Shown here: positions 52,605-63,977 of the stretch, piece after piece
How positions within the stretch are numbered: the first letter of the stretch is position 1
Layout: each line of letters starts with the position of its first letter
Assembly (NCBI GenBank): GCA_964023205.1
Contig: OZ026843.1
Coordinates: 1,225,029-1,289,028, forward strand
Direction: 5' to 3'
Length of the DNA: 64,000 nucleotides
Source: Lutraria lutraria
Taxonomy: Eukaryota; Mollusca; Bivalvia; Venerida; Mactridae
Position numbers and translations under genes: made by a program
Notes under the pieces: model-generated
Told to the model about the DNA's origin: nothing
What the model saw: only the letters and a program-made list of their open reading frames with translations
The model's database searches: none

Positions 52605-55600
52605 ACACCAACCAACGTATGTTTCAGTGTATGTTAGCTGTGGTCAGATTGATATCCTGACAACAACACCATCAACGTATGTTTTAGTGTATGTTAGCTG
52701 TGGTCAGATTTATATCCTGACAACATCACTAATCAACGTATGTTTTAGTGTATGTTAGCTGTGGTCAGATTTATATCCTGACAACAACAATCAACGTATG
52801 TTTCAGTGTATGTTAGCTGTGGTCAGATTTATATCCTGACAACAACACCAATCAACTTATGTTTTAGTGTATGTTAGCTGTGGTCAGATTTATATCCTGA
52901 CAACAACACCAATCAACTTATGTTTCAGTGTATGTTAGCTGTGGGCAGATTTATATCCTGACAACATCACTAATCAACGTAAGTTTTAGTGTAGGTTAGC
53001 TGTGGTCAGATTTATATCTTGACAACAACAATCAACGTATGTTTCAGTGTATGTTAGCTGTGGTCAGATTTATATGCTTACAACAACACCAATCAACGTA
53101 TGTTTCAGTGTATGTTAGCTGTGGTCAGATTTATATCCTGACAACAACAATCAACGTATGTTTCAGTGTATGTTAGCTGTGGTCAGATTTATATCCTTAC
53201 AACAACACCAATCAACTTATGTTTTAGTGTATGTTAGCTGTGGTCAGATTTATATCCTTACAACAACACCAATCAACGTATGTTTCAGTGTATGTTAGCT
53301 GTGGTCAGATTTATATCCTGACAACAACAATCAACGTATGTTTCAGTGTATGTTAGCTGTGGTCAGATTTATATCCTGAAAACATCACCAATCAACTTAT
53401 GTTTTAGTGTATGTTAGCTGTGGTCAGATTTATATCATGACAACAACACCAATCAACATATTTTTTAGTGTATGTTAGCTGTGGTCAGATTTATATCCTG
53501 ACAACATCACTAATCAACGTATGTTTCAGTGTATGTTAGCTGTGGTCAGGTTTGTATACTTACAACAACAATCAACGTATGTTTCAGTGTATGTTAGCTG
53601 TTGTCAGATTTATATCCTGACAACAACACCAATCAACTTATGTTTCAGTGTATGTTAGCTGTGGTCAGATTTATATCCTGACAACATCACTAATCAACGT
53701 AAGTTTTAGTGTAGGTTAGCTGTGGTCAGATTTATATCTTGACAACAACAATCAACGTATGTTTCAGTGTATGTTAGCTGTGGTCAGATTTATATGCTTA
53801 CAACAACACCAATCAACGTATGTTTCAGTGTATGTTAGCTGTGGTCAGATTTATATCCTGACAACAACACCAATCAACTTATGTTTTAGTGTATGTTAGC
53901 TGTGGTCAGATTTGTATCCTTACAACAACACCAATCAACGTATGTTTCAGTGAATGTTAGCTGTGGTCAGATTTATATCCTGACAACATCACTAATCAAC
54001 GTAAGTTTTAGTGTAGGTTAGCTGTGGTCAGATTTATATCTTGACATCACCAATCAACTTATGTTTTAGTGTATGTTAGCTGTGGTCAGATTTATATCCT
54101 GACAACAACACCAATCAACATATGTTTTAGTGTATGTTAGCTGTGGTCAGATTTATATCCTGACAACATCACTAATCAACGTATGTTTCAGTGTATGTTA
54201 GCTGTGGTCAGGTTTATATACTTACAACAACAATCAACGTATGTTTCAGTGTATGTTAGCTGTGGTCAGATTTATATCCTTACAACAACAATCAACGTAT
54301 GTTTCAGTGTATGTTAGCTGTGGTCAGATTTATATCCTGACAACAACACCAATCAACGTATGTTTCAGTGTATGTTAGCTGTGGTCAGATTTATATCCTT
54401 ACAAGAACCCCATCGACGTATGTTTCAGTGTAGGTTAGCTGTGGTCAGATTTATATCCTTACAACAACACCTACCAACGTTTGTTTCAGTGTATGTTAGC
54501 TGTGGTCAGATTTATATCCTTACAACAACACCATCAACGTATGTTTCAGTGTAGGTTAGCTGTAGTCAGATTTATATCCTTACAACAACACCATCAACGT
54601 ATGTTTCAGTGTAGTTTAGCTGTAGTCAGATTTATATCCTTACAACAACACCAATCAACTTTTGTTTCAGTGTATGTTAGCTGTGGTCAGATTTATATCC
54701 TTACAACAACACCTACCAACGTATGTTTCAGTGTATGTTAGCTGTAGTCAGATTTATATCCTTACAACAACACCATCAACGTATGTTTCAGTGTATGTTA
54801 GCTGTGGTCAGATTGATATCCTGACAACAACACCATCAACGTATGTTTTAGTGTATGTTAGCTGTGGTCAGATTTATATCCTGACAACATCACTAATCAA
54901 CGTATGTTTTAGTGTATGTTAGCTGTGGTCAGATTTATATCCTGACAACAACAATCAACGTATCTTTCAGTGTATGTTAGCTGTGGTCAGATTTATATCC
55001 TGACAACAACACCAATCAACTTATGTTTTAGTGTATGTTAGCTGTGGTCAGATTTATATCCTGACAACAACACCAATCAACTTATGTTTCAGTGTATGTT
55101 AGCTGTGGGCAGATTTATATCCTGACAACATCACTAATCAACGTAAGTTTTAGTGTAGGTTAGCTGTGGTCAGATTTATATCTTGACAACAACAATCAAC
55201 GTATGTTTCAGTGTATGTTAGCTGTGGTCAGATTTATATCCTGACAACAACAATCAACGTATGTTTCAGTGTATGTTAGCTGTGGTCAGATTTATATCCT
55301 TACAACAACACCAATCAACTTATGTTTTAGTGTATGTTAGCTGTGGTCAGATTTATATCCTTACAACAACACCAATCAACGTATGTTTCAGTGTATGTTA
55401 GCTGTGGTCAGATTTATATCCTGACAACAACAATCAACGTATGTTTCAGTGTATGTTAGCTGTGGTCAGATTTATATCCTGAAAAAATCACCAATCAACT
55501 TATGTTTTAGTGTATGTTAGCTGTGGTCAGATTTATATCATGACAACAACACCAATCAACATATTTTTTAGTGTATGTTAGCTGTGGTCAGATTTATTTC

Positions 55601-56661
55601 CTGACAACATCACTAATCAACGTATGTTTCAGTGTATGTTAGCTGTGGTCAGGTTTGTATACTTACAACAACAATCAACGTATGTTTCAGTGTATGTTAG
55701 CTGTTGTCAGATTTATATCCTGACAACAACACCAATCAACTTATGTTTCAGTGTATGTTAGCTGTGGTCAGATTTATAACCTGACAACATCACTAATCAA
55801 CGTAAGTTTTAGTGTAGGTTAGCTGTGGTCAGATTTATATCTTGACAACAACAATCAACGTATGTTTCAGTGTATGTTAGCTGTGGTCAGATTTATATGC
55901 TTACAACAACACCAATCAACGTATGTTTCAGTGTATGTTAGCTGTGGTCAGATTTATATCCTGACAACAACACCAATCAACTTATGTTTTAGTGTATGAT
56001 AGCTGTAGTCAGATTTATATCCTTACAACAACACCAATCAACGTATGTTTCAGTGTATGTTAGCTGTGGTCAGATTTATATCCTGACAACATCACTAATC
56101 AACGTAAGTTTTAGTGTAGGTTAGCTGTGGTCAGATTTATATCTTGACATCACCAATCAACTTATGTTTTAGTGTATGTTAGCTGTGGTCAGATTTATAT
56201 CCTGACAACAACACCAATCAACATATGTTTTAGTGTATGTTAGCTGTGGTCAGATTTATATCCTGACAACATCACTAATCAACGTATGTTTCAGTGTATG
56301 TTAGCTGTGGTCAGGTTTATATACTTACAACAACAATCAACGTATGTTTCAGTGTATGTTAGCTGTGGTCAGATTTATATCCTTACAACAACAATCAACG
56401 TATGTTTCAGTTTAGGTTAGCTGTGGTCAGATTTATATCCTTACAACATCACTAATCAACTTATGTTTTAGTGTATGTTAGCTGTGGTCAGATTTATATC
56501 CTTACAACAACACCAATCAACTTATGTTTTAGTGTATGTTAGTTGTGGTCAGATTTATATCCTAACAACATCACTAATCAACGTATGTTTTAGTGTATGT
56601 TAGCTGTGGTCAGATTTATATCCTGACAACAACACCAATCAACTTATGTTTTAGTGTATGT

Positions 56662-56720
56662 TAGCTGTAGTCAGATTTATATCCTTACAACAACACCATC
56701 AACTTTGGTTCAGTGTATGT
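56662..56720 (+). repeat. 59-bp monomer, second occurrence
   Basis: Carries the same one-base deletion (AACTTTGGTTCAG) as 48,421-48,479, at the 8,241-bp offset of the large unit. This shows that the deletion arose before the 8-kb duplication. The related monomer near 62,613 (AACTTTTGTTTCAG) lacks it. Confidence 0.85.
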
Positions 56721-58305
56721 TAGCTGTGGTCAGATTTATATCCTTACAACAACACCTACCAACGTATGTTTCAGTGTATGTTAGCTGTAGTCAGATTTAT
56801 ATCCTTACACCAACACCATCAACGTATTTTTCAGTGTAGGTTAGCTGTAGTCAGATTTATATCCTTACAACAACACCATCAACGTATGTTTCAGTGTAGT
56901 TTAGCTGTAGTCAGATTTATATCCTTACAACAACACCAATCAACGTTTGTTTCAGTGTATGTTAGCTGTGGTCAGATTTATATCCTGACAACAACACCAA
57001 TCAACTTATGTTTCAGTGTATGTTAGCTGTGGTCAGATTTATATCCTGACAACATCACTAATCAACGTATGTTTCAGTGTATGTTAGCTGTGGTCAGATT
57101 TATATCCTTACAACACCAACCAACGTATGTTTCAGTGTATGTTAGCTGTGGTCAGATTGATATCCTGACAACAACACCATCAACGTATGTTTTAGTGTAT
57201 GTTAGCTGTGGTCAGATTTATATCCTGACAACATCACTAATCAACGTATGTTTTAGTGTATGTTAGCTGTGGTCAGATTTATATCCTGACAACAACAATC
57301 AACGTATCTTTCAGTGTATGTTAGCTGTGGTCAGATTTATATCCTGACAACAACACCAATCAACTTATGTTTTAGTGTATGTTAGCTGTGGTCAGATTTA
57401 TATCCTGACAACAACACCAATCAACTTATGTTTCAGTGTATGTTAGCTGTGGGCAGATTTATATCCTGACAACATCACTAATCAACGTAAGTTTTAGTGT
57501 AGGTTAGCTGTGGTCAGATTTATATCTTGACAACAACAATCAACGTATGTTTCAGTGTATGTTAGCTGTGGTCAGATTTATATGCTTACAACAACACCAA
57601 TCAACGTATATTTCAGTGTATGTTAGCTGTGGTCAGATTTATATCCTGACAACAACAATCAACGTATGTTTCAGTGTATGTTAGCTGTGGTCAGATTTAT
57701 ATCCTTACAACAACACCAATCAACTTATGTTTTAGTGTATGTTAGCTGTGGTCAGATTTATATCCTTACAACAACACCAATCAACGTATGTTTCAGTGTA
57801 TGTTAGCTGTGGTCAGATTTATATCCTGACAACAACAATCAACGTATGTTTCAGTGTATGTTAGCTGTGGTCAGATTTATATCCTGAAAACATCACCAAT
57901 CAACTTATGTTTTAGTGTATGTTAGCTGTGGTCAGATTTATATCATGACAACAACACCAATCAACATATTTTTTAGTGTATGTTAGCTGTGGTCAGATTT
58001 ATTTCCTGACAACATCACTAATCAACGTATGTTTCAGTGTATGTTAGCTGTGGTCAGGTTTGTATACTTACAACAACAATCAACGTATGTTTCAGTGTAT
58101 GTTAGCTGTTGTCAGATTTATATCCTGACAACAACACCAATCAACTTATGTTTCAGTGTATGTTAGCTGTGGTCAGATTTATATCCTGACAACATCACTA
58201 ATCAACGTAAGTTTTAGTGTAGGTTAGCTGTGGTCAGATTTATATCTTGACAACAACAATCAACGTATGTTTCAGTGTATGTTAGCTGTGGTCAGATTTA
58301 TATGC

Positions 58306-61020
58306 TTACAACAACACCAATCAACGTATGTTTCAGTGTATGTTAGCTGTGGTCAGATTTATATCCTGACAACAACACCAATCAACTTATGTTTTAGTGT
58401 ATGATAGCTGTGGTCAGATTTATATCCTTACAACAACACCAATCAACGTATGTTTCAGTGTATGTTAGCTGTGGTCAGATTTATATCCTGACAACATCAC
58501 TAATCAACGTAAGTTTTAGTGTAGGTTAGCTGTGGTCAGATTTATATCTTGACATCACCAATCAACTTATGTTTTAGTGTATGTTAGCTGTGGTCAGATT
58601 TATATCCTGACAACAACACCAATCAACATATGTTTTAGTGTATGTTAGCTGTGGTCAGATTTATATCCTGACAACATCACTAATCAACGTATGTTTCAGT
58701 GTATGTTAGCTGTGGTCAGGTTTATATACTTACAACAACAATCAACGTATGTTTCAGTGTATGTTAGCAGTGGTCAGATTTATATCCTTACAACAACAAT
58801 CAACGTATGTTTCAGTGTATGTTAGCTGTGGTCAGATTTATATCCTTACAACAACACCAATCAACGTATGTTTCAGTGTATGTTAGCTGTGGTCAGATTT
58901 ATATCCTTACAAGAACCCCATCGACGTATGTTTCAGTGTAGGTTAGCTGTGGTCAGATTTATATCCTTACAACAACACCTACCAACGTTTGTTTCAGTGT
59001 ATGTTAGCTGTGGTCAGATTTATATCCTTACAACAACACCATCAACGTATGTTTCAGTGTAGGTTAGCTGTAGTCAGATTTATATCCTTACAACAACACC
59101 ATCAACGTATGTTTCAGTGTAGTTTAGCTGTAGTCAGATTTATATCCTTACAACAACACCAATCAACTTTTGTTTCAGTGTATGTTAGCTGTGGTCAGAT
59201 TTATATCCTTACAACAACACCTACCAACGTATGTTTCAGTGTATGTTAGCTGTGGTCAGATTTATATCCTTACAACAACACCTACCAACGTATTTTTCAG
59301 TGTATGTTAGCTGTAGTCAGATTTATATCCTTACAACAACAACATCAACGTATGTTTCAGTTTAGGTTAGCTGTGGTCAGATTTATATCCTTACAACATC
59401 ACTAATCAACTTATGTTTTAGTGTATGTTAGCTGTGGTCAGATTTATATCCTTACAACAACACCAATCAACTTATGTTTTAGTGTATGTTAGTTGTGGTC
59501 AGATTTATATCCTAACAACATCACTAATCAACTTATGTTTTAGTGTATGTTAGCTGTGGTCAGATTTATATCCTGACAACAACACCAATCAACTTATGTT
59601 TTAGTGTATGTTAGCTGTAGTCAGATTTATATCCTTACAAAAACACCATCAACTTTTGTTTCAGTGTATGTTAGCTGTGGTCAGATTTATATCCTTACAA
59701 CAACACCTACCAACGTATGTTTCAGTGTATGTTAGCTGTAGTCAGATTTATATCCTTACAACAACACCATCAACGTATTTTTCAGTGTATGTTAGCTGTA
59801 GTCAGATTTATATCCTTACAACAACACCATCAACGTATGTTTCAGTGTAGTTTAGCTGTAGTCAGATTTATATCCTTACAACAACACCAATCAACGTTTG
59901 TTTCAGTGTATGTTAGCTGTGGTCAGATTTATATCCTTACAACAACACCTACCAACGTATGTTTCAGTGTATGTTAGCTGTGGTCAGATTTATATCCTTA
60001 CAACAACACCTACAAACGTATGTTTCAGTGAATGTTAGCTGTAGTCAGATTTATATCCTTACAACAACAACATCAACGTATGTTTCAGTTTAGGTTAGCT
60101 GTGGTCAGATTTATATCCTTACAACATCACTAATCAACTTATGTTTTAGTGCATGTTAGCTGTGGTCAGATTTATATCCTGACAACAACACCATCAACGT
60201 ATGTTTTAGTGTATGTTAGCTGTGGTCAGATTTATATCCTGACAACATCACTAATCAACGTATGTTTTAGTGTATGTTAGCTGTGGTCAGATTTATATCC
60301 TGACAACAACAATCAACGTATCTTTCAGTGTATGTTAGCTGTGGTCAGATTTATATCCTGACAACAACACCAATCAACTTATGTTTTAGTGCATGTTAGC
60401 TGTGGTCAGATTTATATCCTGACAACAACACCAATCAACTTATGTTTCAGTGTATGTTCGCTGTGGGCAGATTTATATCCTGACAACATCACTAATCAAC
60501 GTAAGTTTTAGTGTAGGTTAGCTGTGGTCAGATTTATATCTTGACAACAACAATCAACGTATGTTTCAGTGTATGTTAGCTGTGGTCAGATTTATATGCT
60601 TACAACAACACCAATCAACGTATGTTTCAGTGTATGTTAGCTGTGGTCAGATTTATATCCTGAAAACATCACCAATCAACTTATGTTTTAGTGTATGTTA
60701 GCTGTGGTCAGATTTATAACCTGTCAACATCACTAATCAACGTATGTTTCAGTGTATGTTAGCTGTGGTCAGGTTTGTATACTTACAACAACAATCAACG
60801 TATGTTTCAGTGTATGTTAGCTGTTGTCAGATTTATATCCTGACAACAACACCAATCAACTTATGTTTCAGTGTATGTTAGCTGTGGTCAGATTTATATC
60901 CTGACAACATCACTAATCAACGTAAGTTTTAGTGTAGGTTAGCTGTGGTCAGATTTATATCTTGACAACAGCAATCAACGTATGTTTCAGTGTATGTTAG
61001 CTGTGGTCAGATTTATATGC
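58306..61020 (+). repeat. 2,715-bp unit at the end of the 8-kb repeat
   Basis: The final part of 8-kb copy 2 is duplicated again head-to-tail as 61,021-63,977. Offsets are 2,715 bp on the left (GTATGATAGC at 58,399 and 61,114; CAAGAACCCC) and 2,957 bp on the right (GTGCATG at 60,150 and 63,107; GTTCGCTGTGGGC). The equivalent stretch in copy 1 is 49,885-52,599, where it is not duplicated in tandem. Confidence 0.88.
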
Positions 61021-63977
61021 TTACAACAACACCAATCAACGTATGTTTCAGTGTATGTTAGCTGTGGTCAGATTTATATCCTGACAACAACACCAATCAA
61101 CTTATGTTTTAGTGTATGATAGCTGTGGTCAGATTTATATCCTTACAACAACACCAATCAACGTATGTTTCAGTGTATGTTAGCTGTGGTCAGATTTATA
61201 TCCTGACAACATCACTAATCAACGTAAGTTTTAGTGTAGGTTAGCTGTGGTCAGATTTATATCTTGACATCACAAATCAACTTATGTTTTAGTGTATGTT
61301 AGCTGTGGTCAGATTTATATCCTGACAACAACACCAATCAACATATGTTTTAGTGTATGTTAGCTGTGGTCAGATTTATATCCTGACAACATCACTAATC
61401 AACGTATGTTTCAGTGTATGTTAGCTGTGGTCAGGTTTATATACTTACAACAACAATCAACGTATGTTTCAGTGTATGTTAGCTGTGGTCAGATTTATAT
61501 CCTTACAACAACAATCAACGTATGTTTCAGTGTATGTTAGCTGTGGTCAGATTTATATCCTTACAACAACACCAATCAACGTATGTTTCAGTGTATGTTA
61601 GCTGTGGTCAGATTTATATCCTTACAAGAACCCCATCGTCGTATGTTTCAGTGTAGGTTAGCTGTGGTCAGATTTATATACTTACAACAACACCTACCAA
61701 CGTTTGTTTCAGTGTATGTTAGCTGTGGTCAGATTTATATCCTTACAACAACACCATCAACGTATGTTTCAGTGTAGGTTAGCTGTAGTCAGATTTATAT
61801 CCTTACAACAACACCATCAACGTATGTTTCAGTGTAGTTTAGCTGTAGTCAGATTTATATCCTTACAACAACACCAATCAACTTTTGTTTCTGTGTATGT
61901 TAGCTGTGGTCAGATTTATATCCTTACAACAACACCTACCAACGTATGTTTCAGTGTATGTTAGCTGTAGTCAGATTTATATCCTTACAACAACACCATC
62001 AACGTATTTTTCAGTGTAGGTTAGCTGTAGTCAGATTTATATCCTTACAACAAAACCATCAACGTATGTTTCATTGTAGTTTAGCTGTAGTCAGATTTAT
62101 ATCCTTACAACAACACCAATCAACGTTTGTTTCAGTGTATGTTAGCTGTGGTCAGATTTATATCCTTACAACAACACCTACCAACGTATGTTTCAGTGTA
62201 TGTTAGCTGTGGTCAGATTTATATCCTTACAACAACACCTACCAACGTATGTTTCAGTGTATGTTAGCTGTAGTCAGATTTATATCCTTACAACAACAAC
62301 ATCAACGTATGTTTCAGTTTAGGTTAGCTGTGGTCAGATTTATATCCTTACAACATCACTAATCAACTTATGTTTTAGTGTATGTTAGCAGTGGTCAGAT
62401 TTATATCCTTACAACAACACCAATCAACTTATGTTTTAGTGTATGTTAGTTGTGGTCAGATTTATATCCTAACAACATCACTAATCAACGTATGTTTTAG
62501 TGTATGTTAGCTGTGGTCAGATTTATATCCTGACAACAACACCAATCAACTTATGTTTTAGTGTATGTTAGCTGTAGTCAGATTTATATCCTTACAACAA
62601 CACCATCAACTTTTGTTTCAGTGTATGTTAGCTGTGGTCAGATTTATATCCTTACAACAACACCTACCAACGTATGTTTCAGTGTATGTTAGCTGTAGTC
62701 AGATTTATATCCTTACAACAACACCATCAACGTATTTTTCAGTGTAGGTTAGCTGTAGTCAGATTTATATCCTTACAACAACACCATCAACGTATGTTTC
62801 AGTGTAGTTTAGCTGTAGTCAGATTTATATCCTTACAACAACACCAATCAACGTTTGTTTCAGTGTATGTTAGCTGTGGTCAGATTTATATCCTTACAAC
62901 AACACCTACCAACGTATGTTTCAGTGTATGTTAGCTGTGGTCAGATTTATATCCTTACAACAACACCTACCAACGTATGTTTCAGTGTATGTTAGCTGTA
63001 GTCAGATTTATATCCTTACAACAACAACATCAACGTATGTTTCAGTTTAGGTTAGCTGTGGTCAGATTTATATCCTTACAACATCACTAATCAACTTATG
63101 TTTTAGTGCATGTTAGCTGTGGTCAGATTTATATCCTGACAACAACACCATCAACGTATGTTTTAGTGTATGTTAGCTGTGGTCAGATTTATATCCTGAC
63201 AACATCACTAATCAACGTATGTTTTAGTGTATGTTAGCTGTGGTCAGATTTATATCCTGACAACAACAATCAACGTATCTTTCAGTGTATGTTAGCTGTG
63301 GTCAGATTTATATCCTGACAACAACACCAATCAACTTATGTTTTAGTGCATGTTAGCTGTGGTCAGATTTATATCCTGACAACAACACCAATCAACTTAT
63401 GTTTCAGTGTATGTTCGCTGTGGGCAGATTTATATCCTGACAACATCACTAATCAACGTAAGTTTTAGTGTAGGTTAGCTGTGGTCAGATTTATATCTTG
63501 ACAACAACAATCAACGTATGTTTCAGTGTATGTTAGCTGTGGTCAGATTTATATGCTTACAACAACACCAATCAACGTATGTTTCAGTGTATGTTAGCTG
63601 TGGTCAGATTTATATCCTGAAAACATCACCAATCAACTTATGTTTTAGTGTATGTTAGCTGTGGTCAGATTTATAACCTGTCAACATCACTAATCAACGT
63701 ATGTTTCAGTGTATGTTAGCTGTGGTCAGGTTTGTATACTTACAACAACAATCAACGTATGTTTCAGTGTATGTTAGCTGTTGTCAGATTTATATCCTGA
63801 CAACAACACCAATCAACTTATGTTTCAGTGTATGTTAGCTGTGGTCAGATTTATATCCTGACAACATCACTAATCAACGTAAGTTTTAGTGTAGGTTAGC
63901 TGTGGTCAGATTTATATCTTGACAACAGCAATCAACGTATGTTTCAGTGTATGTTAGCTGTGGTCAGATTTATATGC
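61021..63977 (+). repeat. 2,957-bp copy of the 2,715-bp unit (four monomers longer)
   Basis: Direct copy of 58,306-61,020 with an extra 242 bp (61+60+60+61) at about 61,940-62,190. The extra piece closely matches 62,674-62,934 within the same copy (CGTATTTTTCAG, TGTAGG, CTGTAGTC, TGTAGTTTAGC series). Private changes include ATCGTCG near 61,635, TTTCTGTG near 61,888 and TTTCATTG near 62,070. The last 23 bases of the window begin a further round or the next segment. Confidence 0.88.

Larger units (their letters stand above)
52605..61025 (+). repeat. 8-kb higher-order repeat, copy 2 (8,421 bp)
   Basis: Head-to-tail copy of 44,364-52,604. The offset is 8,241 bp up to about 57,280 and 8,421 bp after about 57,780. 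Between these points it gains 241 bp (58+61+61+61, carrying GTATCTTTCAG, CTGTGGGCAG and CGTAAG) and loses one 61-bp monomer. Copy-specific changes include CACCTACAAACG at 60,010 and CTGTCAACATC at 60,722, the latter shared with the partial copy that follows. Confidence 0.92.

Noticed and set aside
2095..62934. About 60 plus-strand open reading frames of 60-86 codons with similar peptides (repeats of FQCMLAVVRFISLQQH and YVSVYVSCGQIYILTT)
   Set aside because: They are the monomer read in successive frames. A 61- or 58-bp monomer shifts the frame by one, and a 60-bp monomer keeps it. Reading stays open where TTAC and TTTCAG replace the stop-containing TGAC and TTTTAG. It ends when the third frame reaches the TAG of TTAGCTG, which is why nearly all end in VCFSVC or similar. 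No ribosome-binding or promoter context, codon bias or conserved domain supports coding.
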